Assembly: GCA_031264395.1 (NCBI GenBank)
Contig: JAISEB010000041.1
Span: 1 to 14,700 of the forward strand
Reading direction: 5' to 3'
Length of the DNA: 14,700 nt
Source: Treponema sp.
GTDB taxonomy: Bacteria > Spirochaetota > Spirochaetia > Treponematales > Breznakiellaceae
In this document: one piece after another, positions 6,771-14,104 of the stretch
How positions within the stretch are numbered: the first letter of the stretch is position 1
How the letters are laid out: the number at the start of each line of letters is the position of its first letter
Made by a program: the position numbers and the translations under genes
Notes under the pieces: model-generated
Database searches by the model: none
Seen by the model: the letters and a program-made list of their open reading frames with translations, nothing else
What the model was told of the DNA's origin: nothing

Positions 6771-7952
6771 ATGGGTAAAGAGATCGTGCTTGGCCTGGGC
6801 GACAACATTGACTATGAAATCCGCTGGGATTCTTCTATAATGGAACAGCTGGTCCGGGAACACGGAATCTGTGCCGGGGAACTTTCAACCGGAAAGGAAA
6901 TCAAAACCCTGCGGGATCTTCTGGCCTCAATACTCGGATTCATGGAGAAAAACTCGGGCGGAGAGCGTTTTGTGCACAACGCGGAAATAATAGAGGCTTT
7001 TTCGGGCCGCTTTGAAAAGAAGATCACCCTTGGGGGAACCGCGGTACGGGCCGCCATTGCCATGAAAAAACTCGGGTACGGTTCGGCGGCGCATCTTGTC
7101 ACCATGAACGAGCATGTAAAGCGGCTGCTTCCCGAAGACTGCGAACGGCTCTGCAGCAACACCGTGGAAAGCTCCTACCCTCACCTCATCGTCCAATTCC
7201 GCGCCGGAGACGCCGTTCACGCGAATGACATTCATATTGAAACAAACCGGGCAAACAGGATCATCTATACCAACGATCCCGACAATGCGCGGATGCGCCT
7301 TCATCCCGGGCTGAGATCCCTCCTTGCGGGCGCGAAGGTATTCCTCATTTCCGGGTTTAACGCCATGAACGATCCCGGCCTTCTTAGGGAGAGGCTGGCC
7401 GAACTGCGGGAAGTTCTGAAAACCATTCCGGAAGACACGGCCGTGTTCTTTGAGGACGGGTGTTATCATGTCCCGGAATTAAGCGGCGTTGTACGGGAAT
7501 ACCTTCTGCCGTACATCGGCATATACAGCCTCAACGAAGATGAATTTGAAGGATATGCGGGGCGGTCCGTTTCATGGACCGATGCCGGGGCCGTCATCCG
7601 CGCCCTTGAAGATTTGTACAAAATTATTCCCGCCCCCGTTTTTGTCGTACACACCAGACACTGGGCCCTGGCCTGCGGGGAAAATCCGGGAAAATACAAA
7701 AAAGCGCTGCTCGGCGGCGTAACCATGGCCACGTCGCGTTTCCGTTTCGGCGACGACTTTACCAGGGAAGACTACGCGGGAACAGGCGGACTGCCGCCTG
7801 AAGAGGAAGGGAAGGTATTTGCGGCGGAAATCGAGGAGGCGGCGGGAGGAAAGATATGCTGCGTTCCTTCTTTTCAGGTTTCCGAAAAGAACGTAACTAC
7901 CATAGGACTGGGAGATACCTTTGTCGGAGGATTTTTACCGGCATTAGTATAA
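6771..7952 (+). CDS. ADP-dependent glucokinase/phosphofructokinase family sugar kinase
   Basis: A ribokinase-fold kinase of the ADP-dependent GK/PFK family, best known from archaea where it phosphorylates glucose or fructose 6-phosphate with ADP; bacterial homologues are poorly characterised. Visible motifs: GDNIDYEIRWD (N12, D14) for substrate contact, LGGTAVRAAIAMKKLG in the place of the family GG(N) motif, SLNEDEFEGYAG in the place of NEVE, VHTRHWALACG, and at the very end GLGDTFVGG with D382 as the likely catalytic base. The start was set at ATG 6771 (393 residues): it begins MGKEIVLGLGDNIDYE as the conserved core does, and a consensus promoter ends 9 bases before it. An in-frame ATG at 6681 would add 30 residues but overlaps the divergent promoter. 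No Shine-Dalgarno site is visible. ADP versus ATP use and the sugar are open. First gene of a three-gene operon. Confidence 0.85.
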   Translation: MGKEIVLGLGDNIDYEIRWDSSIMEQLVREHGICAGELSTGKEIKTLRDLLASILGFMEKNSGGERFVHNAEIIEAFSGRFEKKITLGGTAVRAAIAMKKLGYGSAAHLVTMNEHVKRLLPEDCERLCSNTVESSYPHLIVQFRAGDAVHANDIHIETNRANRIIYTNDPDNARMRLHPGLRSLLAGAKVFLISGFNAMNDPGLLRERLAELREVLKTIPEDTAVFFEDGCYHVPELSGVVREYLLPYIGIYSLNEDEFEGYAGRSVSWTDAGAVIRALEDLYKIIPAPVFVVHTRHWALACGENPGKYKKALLGGVTMATSRFRFGDDFTREDYAGTGGLPPEEEGKVFAAEIEEAAGGKICCVPSFQVSEKNVTTIGLGDTFVGGFLPALV

Positions 7953-7963
7953 AAACCATAAAT

Positions 7964-7982
7964 GCGGGTTTTGCAGGCCCGC
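7964..7982 (+). other. weak hairpin between kinase and aldolase genes
   Basis: GCGGG and CCCGC form a 5-bp stem in the 90-base gap; a further GC palindrome CGGGGCCCCG (8006-8015) is followed by a short T-run. The gap has no clear promoter. It may slightly attenuate or protect the message. Low confidence. Confidence 0.2.
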
Positions 7983-8042
7983 AGGGCGGGAAACCGGAAA
8001 AAAGCCGGGGCCCCGTGATATTTTTGCAAGAGGAGTTTATTG

Positions 8043-8912
8043 ATGAGCATTGTTACAAACAAACTGCTGCTGGACAACGCGAAGGCGGGGCGCTATGCGG
8101 TTGCCGCTTTTAACACAAATAACCTTGAGTACACCCAGGCGATTCTGTCCGCCGCGTCGCAGCTGCGCGCCCCGGTAATCGTCAGCGCGGCAAAAAGCGA
8201 GGTTGACTACATGGGAGGACACGTCTTTGTGGCCATGGTGCGCGCAATCGCGGAAGATTTACCCATACCCGTGGCAATACATCTGGATCACGGGCCGGAT
8301 TACGAAGAAGCGGTGCGCTGCCTTAATTACGGGTTTACTTCCATTATGTACGACGGTTCCGCCCATTCCCTTGATACAAACATTTCCATTACCAAGGAGG
8401 TCGTAAGGGCGGCCCGCGCCTGCGGCGTACCGGTGGAAGGCGAAGTTGGCGTTATCGGCCAGGCCGCCGACGGGCCCGAAGGGAAAAAGAACGACATGAC
8501 GGGAATTGCCGATCCTCTTGAGTGCGAACGGTTTGTAAAGGAAACAGGAATAGACTTTCTTGCCGCGGCCATAGGCAATGCCCACGGGATCTACAAGAAG
8601 AAACCTGAATTGCGTTTTGATGTTCTTGAGGAAATCGAGAAAAGAACGAGGGTCCCCCTTGTTCTTCACGGCGGAACAGGCATTCCCGAAGAAGACATCC
8701 GCAGGGCCATTACCATGGGGGTGTCCAAGATAAATTTCAGCACCGTTATGCGGAAGGGCTGCATCGAAACCCTGACGGACACCCTTGTCAAAAACCCCGG
8801 AGACTGGGATCTGATGAAGCAGCTTTCGCCCGCAAAGGAAAAGATGATCGAAATAGCCAGGCAGCACATCATCATGTGCATGAGCGACAACAAGGCCCGG
8901 CTTTTTGAATAA
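8043..8912 (+). CDS. Class II ketose-bisphosphate aldolase
   Basis: Zinc-dependent class II aldolase of the fructose-/tagatose-bisphosphate family (FbaA, GatY, KbaY, IolJ), 289 residues; it cleaves a ketose bisphosphate to dihydroxyacetone phosphate and an aldehyde. AFNTNNLEYTQAIL opens the barrel; VAIHLDHG carries the catalytic Asp and a zinc His; VEGEVG gives the conserved Glu; GNAHG and LHGGTG give two more zinc ligands; KINFST is the phosphate-binding strand, which reads NxxT in place of the more usual NIATD-like form. ATG 8043 was chosen over the TTG at 8040 because GAGGAG at 8030-8035 is 7 bases upstream. The stop overlaps the regulator start by 8 bases. Which sugar phosphate it uses is not decided by these motifs. 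Confidence 0.95.
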   Translation: MSIVTNKLLLDNAKAGRYAVAAFNTNNLEYTQAILSAASQLRAPVIVSAAKSEVDYMGGHVFVAMVRAIAEDLPIPVAIHLDHGPDYEEAVRCLNYGFTSIMYDGSAHSLDTNISITKEVVRAARACGVPVEGEVGVIGQAADGPEGKKNDMTGIADPLECERFVKETGIDFLAAAIGNAHGIYKKKPELRFDVLEEIEKRTRVPLVLHGGTGIPEEDIRRAITMGVSKINFSTVMRKGCIETLTDTLVKNPGDWDLMKQLSPAKEKMIEIARQHIIMCMSDNKARLFE

Positions 8913-9696
8913 CATCGTGAAAAACAAGGATTTTACGGAAGAACGGCGCCGTAAAATTGTAGAGTACGTCAACACAAAAAACCGGGCCAGCGTGGAAGAG
9001 TTGTCCCGGCATTTTGACGTTACAACAACTACGATACGGCGCGATTTAATCGCGCTTGAAAAAGAAAGCCTTGTCTACCGGGCGCACGGCGGAGCGGTGA
9101 AGAGGGAACCGAATTCGATCTGGCAGATGAGTTCGATAAATTCCAGGCTGTCCCAGCATGAGGAAGAAAAAAACAGGATTGCCCAGTATGTGGCCCAGAT
9201 CATCCATAACGGCGAAAGCATAATGATTGACGGGGGCAGCACTACCACAAAAATCGCGCAGGAACTCCGGGGGAAAAAAAACCTTCTTATCGTAACCAAC
9301 GCCCTTACCATAGGAGAAATGCTTGTCGAGCCGGGCAGCAACAAGGTAATACTGTCCGGGGGAGAGCTGCTCAAGGAAACCAACGCCCTTGTCGGCAACG
9401 CGGCGGAACATTCCCTTGCCGCCTACAGGACCGACATCTCGATTACCGGCGTTTCCGGGCTCATTCCCGCCGAAGGCTGTTTTTCCGCCATTCCCCAGGA
9501 AGCTGAAATAAAAAACATAATGATGCAGAATTCCAGGAAAAGAATCATCGTAACGGACAGTTCCAAAATAGGCGTACACGCGCTTTTTCTCTTCTGCGCC
9601 GCTACCGCCATCGACATTCTTGTAACCGATAAAAACATTAAAAAGAACGACCTTCTGATTCTTGAAAAAAGAGGCATGGAAGTCGTCACGGTCTAG
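8905..9696 (+). CDS. DeoR-family transcriptional regulator
   Basis: Sugar-responsive DNA-binding protein, 263 residues, typical for DeoR/GlpR. The N-terminal winged helix-turn-helix is at about 14-65, with the family signature VEELSRHFDVTTTTIRRDL and the wing LVYRAHGGAV. The C-terminal effector domain has IDGGSTTTKIAQEL, IVTNALTIGEML, ILSGGELL and VTDSSKIG, where related proteins bind a phosphorylated sugar. The start is TTG at 8905, inside the aldolase gene with an AAGG 9 bases upstream; GTG at 8917 (259 residues) is an alternative. As the last gene of the operon it probably represses its own transcript and the divergent importer through dyads at 6584-6728, released by a sugar phosphate made in the pathway. 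That target assignment is inferred. Confidence 0.93.
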   Translation: MNNIVKNKDFTEERRRKIVEYVNTKNRASVEELSRHFDVTTTTIRRDLIALEKESLVYRAHGGAVKREPNSIWQMSSINSRLSQHEEEKNRIAQYVAQIIHNGESIMIDGGSTTTKIAQELRGKKNLLIVTNALTIGEMLVEPGSNKVILSGGELLKETNALVGNAAEHSLAAYRTDISITGVSGLIPAEGCFSAIPQEAEIKNIMMQNSRKRIIVTDSSKIGVHALFLFCAATAIDILVTDKNIKKNDLLILEKRGMEVVTV

Positions 9697-9751
9697 GGAA
9701 GCTCTGGAAACTGAAGTTTTTAGAGGCCCCCTTTAGGTTCCCGGAACTTCC
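9697..9751. terminator. imperfect long hairpin between convergent regulator and ATPase genes
   Basis: GGAAGCTCTGGAAACT (9697-9712) pairs with GGTTCCCGGAACTTCC (9736-9751) with two mismatches and two G-U pairs over 16 positions. It starts right after the regulator stop and ends just before the ATPase stop, filling the whole gap. The loop includes a T5 run. Likely bidirectional termination; the lack of a flanking T-run lowers confidence. Confidence 0.45.
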
Positions 9752-9753
9752 TT

Positions 9754-11877
9754 TCAGGTCCCGCGCGCGGGCAGCCGCTGCGCCCGCATGGCGTTGAAGA
9801 CCGCGATAAGGGCGACGCCGACATCGCCGAAAACCGCGGACCACATGGTGGCAATACCAAGCGCGCCAAGAACGAGGATCACGGCTTTAACTCCCAGCGC
9901 GAAAATGATGTTCTGCCACACTATGCCGTGCGTTCTCTTTGCGACGCGGAGCGCGGCGGCGATCTTTGAAGGCTCGTCGGTCATGAGCACTATGTCCGCG
10001 GCTTCTATGGCGGCGTCCGACCCCGCGCCCATGGCAATGCCTATGTCGCTGCGGGCCAGGGCAGGGGCGTCGTTGATGCCGTCGCCGGCAAAAATGAGCT
10101 TCTTCCCGTGTTCTTCGGCCTCGAGCCTTTCAAGCCATTCCACTTTTTGATGCGGAAGAAGTTCCGAATATACTTCGTCAAGGCCAAGCTCCCTGCCTAT
10201 CCTTTCACCCTCTACCCTGTTGTCGCCTGTCAGCATGACGATGCGCTTTATTCCCGCCGCGCGGAGGCCCGCAACCGCCGCCTTCGAGCCCGGTTTGGGT
10301 TCATCGGAAACGGCAATATACCCGGCGTATGTTCCGTCAACGGCGATGTGAACAAGCGTGCCGCCTTTAGGGCCCTCTAACGCTTTCAGCGTTTCCGCGT
10401 CTATTCCCGCCTCCTCCATGAGCCGGGCGTTTCCCGCGAAAACCACCCTGCCTGAAACCTCGGCCCTGATCCCCTTTCCCGCCGTTTCCCGGCAGGAACG
10501 TATTCCGTCCGTTTTTTCCCCGTACGCGTCTACAATTGAACGCGCTATGGGATGGGTCGAATTGCTTTCGGCGGCGGCGGCCACAGAAAGGAGATCTTCA
10601 TCTTTCCACCCTTCCCGGGGAACAACGGCGGATACGGTAAAGACGCCCCTTGTAAGCGTTCCGGTTTTGTCAAAAACAACCGTGTCGGCCCGGGTCAGCG
10701 CCTCAAGATAATTTCCCCCTTTTACAAGGATACCCTGGCGCGACGCGCCGCCTATTCCGCCGAAGAAACTCAGGGGAACGGAAATGACAAGGGCGCAGGG
10801 ACAGGACACGACAAGGAAAACCAGCGCCCGGTGGAGCCAGTCGGCAAAGAGCGCGTCCGGAAGAAGAAGGGGCGGCAGAACGGCAAGCAGCGCCGCGGCG
10901 GCAACCACCGCCGGCGTGTAGTACCGCGCAAATGTGGTGATGAAATTTTCCACCGGCGCTTTTCGCAGTCCGGCGTTTTCAACCAGCGCGAGTATTTTGG
11001 AAACGGTAGATTCGCCGAATTCCCTGGTGACCCGTATTTCCAGAAGAGCCGACATGTTGATAGCGCCGGAAAGGACTTCGCCACCGGGCTCCGCCTCACG
11101 GGGAAGGGATTCTCCTGTCAGCGCGGATGTATCCAGCGCGGAGCAGCCGCTTGTAACAACGCCGTCAAGGGGTATTCTTTCGCCGGGCCTTACCACAATA
11201 AGGTCGCCGGGCCTTACCGTTTCGGGGCTTACCTTCCGCAGCCCGTCTCCTTCCCTGAGATTGGCGAACTCGGGACGTATGTCCATGAGGGCGGTAATGG
11301 AAGAACGGGACCTGTTTACCGCGAGACGCTGAAAGGCCTCCCCCGTCTGGTAGAAGAGCATTACCGCGACGCCTTCAGGATATTCGCCTATGGCAAAGGC
11401 CCCAAGGGAAGCGGCGGCCATGAGAAAATTCTCGTCAAATACGCGGCCGCGCAAAATGTTTTTAAGGGCATGCAGCAGAACGTCCCCGCCGGCAAAGAGG
11501 TAAGAGGCGGCAAAGACGGCGAAACGCCAGGGCGGGGGAAAATCAAACACAAGGCCCGCGATAAAAAGAGCCGCGCCCGTTCCCATGGCCGCCAAAAAAA
11601 ACACCCGTTCCGGCACGGGACGGCGCTTCAATTTCGCGCCTGTGCCCCCCTTGTCCCCCGGAACCATGATCACATTACGCTCTATGCCCCTTATTACTTT
11701 GGCCGCTCCCTTTTTTATCCGTCCTGAATTGGCGTTTTCCTTTACCGTTATGACAAGTTTCCTCGCGGAAAAATTCACCGCGGCGTCATCAACGCCGTCC
11801 AGTTTCCGTATTCCCTGTTCTATGCCCGCCGCGCATGCCGGGCAGCAGAGCCCTTCCAAAGCAAACCGCATTTCCAT
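9754..11877 (-). CDS. cadA: Heavy-metal (Cd/Zn/Pb) translocating P1B-type ATPase
   Basis: Inner-membrane ATP-driven exporter of divalent soft metals, 707 residues, complete. The N-terminal metal-binding domain carries CCPAC (residues 11-15). The transmembrane ion site is C359-P360-C361 in VSCPCALVISVP. The catalytic sequence DKTGTLT has the phosphorylated D403; the actuator loop TGES, the STHPIA motif of P1B ATPases, MLTGDN and GDGINDAP (598-605) are all present. The C-terminal GDVGVALIAVFNAMR matches the ZntA/CadA group, whose Asp in the last helices is a metal ligand. ATG 11877 has GGAG about 8 bases upstream. It is separated from the sensor gene by a terminator and has its own operator at 11917-11942. 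Cd/Zn/Pb rather than Cu is inferred from this C-terminus and from the CadC-like regulator. Confidence 0.94.
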   Translation of the reverse strand: MEMRFALEGLCCPACAAGIEQGIRKLDGVDDAAVNFSARKLVITVKENANSGRIKKGAAKVIRGIERNVIMVPGDKGGTGAKLKRRPVPERVFFLAAMGTGAALFIAGLVFDFPPPWRFAVFAASYLFAGGDVLLHALKNILRGRVFDENFLMAAASLGAFAIGEYPEGVAVMLFYQTGEAFQRLAVNRSRSSITALMDIRPEFANLREGDGLRKVSPETVRPGDLIVVRPGERIPLDGVVTSGCSALDTSALTGESLPREAEPGGEVLSGAINMSALLEIRVTREFGESTVSKILALVENAGLRKAPVENFITTFARYYTPAVVAAAALLAVLPPLLLPDALFADWLHRALVFLVVSCPCALVISVPLSFFGGIGGASRQGILVKGGNYLEALTRADTVVFDKTGTLTRGVFTVSAVVPREGWKDEDLLSVAAAAESNSTHPIARSIVDAYGEKTDGIRSCRETAGKGIRAEVSGRVVFAGNARLMEEAGIDAETLKALEGPKGGTLVHIAVDGTYAGYIAVSDEPKPGSKAAVAGLRAAGIKRIVMLTGDNRVEGERIGRELGLDEVYSELLPHQKVEWLERLEAEEHGKKLIFAGDGINDAPALARSDIGIAMGAGSDAAIEAADIVLMTDEPSKIAAALRVAKRTHGIVWQNIIFALGVKAVILVLGALGIATMWSAVFGDVGVALIAVFNAMRAQRLPARGT

Positions 11878-11916
11878 TTCAGTTCTCCGCGTTCATTCCG
11901 AAAGATGAAACAATTG

Positions 11917-11942
11917 AACAATTGTCAACCTGTTCAACTGTT
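11917..11942 (-). promoter_or_regulatory. ArsR-type operator at the ATPase promoter
   Basis: AACAATTGT, 8 bases, TCAACTGTT. This is the same 9-8-9 arrangement as the operator before the sensor gene; the second arm is identical and the first differs at two bases. A minus-strand TTGACA (-35-like, 11923-11928) lies inside it, though no good -10 is seen. Extra overlapping inverted repeats occur: ACAATT/AATTGT (11910-11925) and TTGAACA/TGTTCAA (11914-11937). Binding would hide the promoter until metal releases the sensor. Confidence 0.6.
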
Positions 11943-11947
11943 TGTCC

Positions 11948-12025
11948 AAAAAAAATCACCGGACGGCGCCGGGGGAACGGGCCCCCGAAAAAACGCGCGC
12001 GAAGGAGACGGGGAAACGTTCCCCG
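11948..12025 (-). terminator. terminator region after the metal sensor gene
   Basis: Read on the minus strand after the sensor stop: a hairpin of CGGGGAA/TTCCCCG with a 3-base loop (12009-12025), a T6 run, a second hairpin CGGGGG/CCCCCG (11970-11987) and a T8 run (11948-11955). Together they should end the sensor transcript before the ATPase promoter, so the two genes are separate units. Confidence 0.5.
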
Positions 12026-12038
12026 ATACAGCCTTTCA

Positions 12039-12449
12039 TCAGCCTTCGCACACATGAACCAGCCCCTGATTGAAAATCATTCCAACATGATCATCGTCCA
12101 GCGAATAATACACCACTTTGCCGTCCCGCCTGTATTTGACCAGCTTTGTCTGCCTCAGCGCCCGCAGCTGATGGGAAATCGCCGACTTGGTCATTCCCAG
12201 GAGCGAGGCGATGTCGCAGACGCACATCTCCGAATGCAGGAGGGCGCTGATGATCTTTACCCGCGTTGAATCCCCGAATACCTTGAAGAGATCGGCCACA
12301 TCAAGGAGGGATTCTTCGTCCGGCATGTTTTTCCTTACCATGGCGACCACGTCTTCGTGAATAACATTGCAGTCGCAGCGCTCGGCGTCCAGCGTGATAC
12401 GCCCGGTAAAAGCCTTTCTTAAACCCGTTTTCGTCCGGTTTGGCGCCAT
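12039..12449 (-). CDS. cadC: CadC-like ArsR/SmtB-family metal sensor and repressor
   Basis: Dimeric winged-helix repressor that leaves DNA when it binds metal, 136 residues from ATG 12449, which has GGGAGAGG just upstream. Core: LFKVFGDSTRVKIISALL, then MCVCDIASLLGMTKSAISHQLRALR (recognition helix) and VKYRRDGKVVYYSL (wing). The alpha3N site is C76-x-C78 plus an N-terminal C25-x-C27, where classic CadC has two cysteines four apart. The alpha5 site is D119, H121, H132 and E135, with the same spacing as D101, H103, H114 and E117 of the plasmid CadC protein, and 41 residues after the second core cysteine as there. Both the Cd/Pb and the Zn type sites therefore seem present. A longer frame to 12521 is not coding because it covers the promoter and operator. 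Probably autorepressed and controlling the P-type ATPase. Confidence 0.94.
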   Translation of the reverse strand: MAPNRTKTGLRKAFTGRITLDAERCDCNVIHEDVVAMVRKNMPDEESLLDVADLFKVFGDSTRVKIISALLHSEMCVCDIASLLGMTKSAISHQLRALRQTKLVKYRRDGKVVYYSLDDDHVGMIFNQGLVHVCEG

Positions 12450-12466
12450 AATCCTCTCCCTTGTTA

Positions 12467-12492
12467 AACAGTTGAATGTCCTCTCAACTGTT
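12467..12492 (-). promoter_or_regulatory. ArsR-type operator at the sensor's own promoter
   Basis: AACAGTTGA, 8 bases, TCAACTGTT: perfect 9-bp arms. It directly abuts the -10 element and covers the likely start of transcription near 12486, so a bound sensor would block initiation. The outer bases (TTAA) extend the symmetry with a one-base slip on the side nearer the gene. A further half-site TCAACTG lies at 12518-12524, overlapping the -35. Confidence 0.7.
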
Positions 12493-12521
12493 AATATACC
12501 GTCTTTCGGAGGTGCTGTCAA
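12493..12521 (-). promoter_or_regulatory. near-consensus sigma-70 promoter of the metal sensor gene
   Basis: On the minus strand, TTGACA (12516-12521), a 17-base spacer and TATATT (12493-12498): 6 of 6 and 5 of 6. The leader before the ATG is about 37 bases and contains the operator and the ribosome site. Confidence 0.75.
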
Positions 12522-12557
12522 CTGATTTTTGAAAAATTTTTTCCACCCGGTAATTTT

Positions 12558-12606
12558 GAATTCAAAACAACCGCGGACGATACGGACGACACGGACAAAA
12601 TATAAA
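12558..12606 (+). repeat. intergenic repeat, first copy (left of NHL gene)
   Basis: Begins with GAATTCAAAACAACC (12558-12572), identical to 14238-14252, and ends CGGACAAAATATAAA (12592-12606), 13 of 15 identical to 14273-14287. Inside it is a 9-base tandem, GGACGATAC GGACGACAC GGAC (12575-12596). The same orientation on both sides brackets the NHL gene as a direct repeat about 1.68 kb apart. Confidence 0.55.
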
Positions 12607-12624
12607 AGGAAGATTTACCGCAAG

Positions 12625-12650
12625 GTCGAAAAAGTCGAAAAAGTAAAAGA
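12625..12650 (+). repeat. short tandem repeat, 9-base unit
   Basis: GTCGAAAAA twice in tandem (12625-12642) followed by the degenerate GTAAAAGAAG. It belongs to the 347-base gene-free stretch 12522-12868. The remainder of that stretch holds small hairpins (GCGC-TCT-GCGC at 12775-12785; CCGCCC/GGGCGG at 12811-12824) and a poor promoter candidate TTGCGC-N17-TATTGT (12773-12801) for the NHL gene. No convincing gene is seen there on either strand. Confidence 0.5.
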
Positions 12651-12841
12651 AGGAAGGGGAAAAGGTGTCAAAGGCGCCAAATTTCCAGGGGAGAATAGCT
12701 AAAGAGGCTCGGGTTTTGAGTAATTTGAATGAATGAAAACTTCTGAGGCTTATGCGGCTTCGCGGTAATGCCTTGCGCTCTGCGCCGGTAAGGGGTATTG
12801 TAGAAGTGTTCCGCCCTCGGGCGGGGCATAAAACCGCCGAG

Positions 12842-12856
12842 TGCGCGCAACGCGCA
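12842..12856 (+). promoter_or_regulatory. hairpin touching the ribosome site of the NHL gene
   Basis: TGCGCG-CAA-CGCGCA is a perfect 6-bp, fully GC-rich stem; its last base is the first base of the AAAAGGAGG ribosome site (12856-12864). It could keep the site open or limit access. Role inferred from position only. Confidence 0.35.
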
Positions 12857-12868
12857 AAAGGAGGCGTG

Positions 12869-14104
12869 ATGATGAACATGCTTTCAGGTACATTGGTTAT
12901 TCATGTTAAAACCAATACCTTACCCCCTCCCCTCCGTCATCCGTTAAGCAGCTTTCTTCTTTTACTGATTAGCGCCATAGCCTTCTTTACCGCCTGTTCC
13001 GACAGCGGCGGCCCCGGCACGAATATCGGCCCCGGCTTCACCCCTGGACCCGGCCCCCAATACGGCTGGGTGGTAAGTACCATCGCGGGGAGCGGTCCCA
13101 CCGGAATGACAAACGGCGGTTATGCGGACGGAGATGCGCTAACCGCCGCCCGTTTTAACATACCCTCAGGAATAACCATTGACGCCGCCGGAAACCTCTA
13201 TGTCGCCGATACCGTTAACCAGCGTATCCGCAAAATAGACCCGGACGGCAATGTTACCACCATCGCGGGCGATGGAACATTTGGCTATGCCGACGGAGCC
13301 GGGATCGCCGCCCACTTTTACGGTCCCCACGAAATAACCATCGATGCCGCCGGAAATCTCTATGTCACCGATTCCTATAACCAGCGTATCCGCAAAATAG
13401 ACCCAAGCGGAAATGTTACCACTATCGCGGGGAGCGGCCCCACCGGAATGACAAACGGTGGCTATGCCGACGGAGACGCGCTGACCGTTGCCCGATTTTA
13501 CAATCCCTACGGAATAACCATCGACGCCGCCGGAAACCTCTATGTCGTTGATAGCATTAACCACCGTATCCGCAAAATAGATCTAAACGGGAATGTTACC
13601 ACCATCGCGGGCGATGGAACATTTGGCTATGCCGACGGAGACGCGCTGACCGTTGCCCGATTTGACAATCCCTACGGAATAACCATCGACGCCGCCGGAA
13701 ACCTCTATGTCGTCGATGGCGGTAACGACCGTATACGCAAAATAGCCCCGGACGGCAATGTTACCACCATCGCGGGCGATGGAACATTTGGCTATGCCGA
13801 CGGCGCCGGGATCGCCGCCCGCTTTTACGGTCCCTACGGAATAGCCATCGACGCCGCCGGAAACCTCTATGTCACCGACACCTATAACCACCGTATCCGC
13901 AAAATAGACCCAAGCGGAAATGTTACCACCATCGCGGGGAGCGGCGGTACCGGGAGCGGAAACGGTGGCCATGCCGATGGCGTCGGGACCACCGCCCGCT
14001 TTGACTTCCCCTGCGGAATAACCATCGACGCCGCCGGAAACCTCTATGTCGTCGACCAGAATAACCACCGTATCCGCAAGCTGTCGTATCAGCGGATCAA
14101 TTAG
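12869..14104 (+). CDS. NHL-repeat lipoprotein (six-bladed propeller)
   Basis: A predicted exported lipoprotein of 411 residues, function unknown. ATG 12869 (or 12872) follows AAAAGGAGG. A long N-region leads to LSSFLLLLISAIAFFTAC, with lipobox FTAC and acylated C43. A Gly/Pro linker (GGPGTNIGPGFTPGPGPQ) follows, then six NHL repeats of 60, 54, 60, 55, 54 and 60 residues starting at bases 13073, 13253, 13415, 13595, 13760 and 13922. Each has the form VTTIAG...GYADG...ARF..P.GITIDAAGNLYVxDxxNxRIRKIDPxGN, as in NHL beta-propellers, with one blade per repeat. Such surfaces usually bind protein or sugar; no catalytic residues are evident. Repeats are nearly identical at DNA level and come in long (SGPTGMTNGG) and short (DGTFG) types. 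It stands alone between repeat-rich stretches. Confidence 0.9.
   Translation: MMNMLSGTLVIHVKTNTLPPPLRHPLSSFLLLLISAIAFFTACSDSGGPGTNIGPGFTPGPGPQYGWVVSTIAGSGPTGMTNGGYADGDALTAARFNIPSGITIDAAGNLYVADTVNQRIRKIDPDGNVTTIAGDGTFGYADGAGIAAHFYGPHEITIDAAGNLYVTDSYNQRIRKIDPSGNVTTIAGSGPTGMTNGGYADGDALTVARFYNPYGITIDAAGNLYVVDSINHRIRKIDLNGNVTTIAGDGTFGYADGDALTVARFDNPYGITIDAAGNLYVVDGGNDRIRKIAPDGNVTTIAGDGTFGYADGAGIAARFYGPYGIAIDAAGNLYVTDTYNHRIRKIDPSGNVTTIAGSGGTGSGNGGHADGVGTTARFDFPCGITIDAAGNLYVVDQNNHRIRKLSYQRIN

Noticed and set aside
10552..11727. 391-codon open frame opposite the P-type ATPase
   Set aside because: It is a shadow frame from GC-rich codon bias: low-complexity Arg/Gly/Lys sequence with no domain, exactly antisense to a well-conserved ATPase.
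12450..12521. N-terminal extension of the metal sensor (24 codons)
   Set aside because: The extension covers its consensus promoter, operator and ribosome site.
12562..12879. 105-codon minus-strand frame in the gap before the NHL gene
   Set aside because: It is translated intergenic repeat (Phe-rich low complexity), with no ribosome site or domain.
13073..14101. Regularly spaced repeats resembling a CRISPR array
   Set aside because: Units are 162-180 bases, in frame, and encode NHL blades; there are no short repeats with unique spacers and no cas genes.
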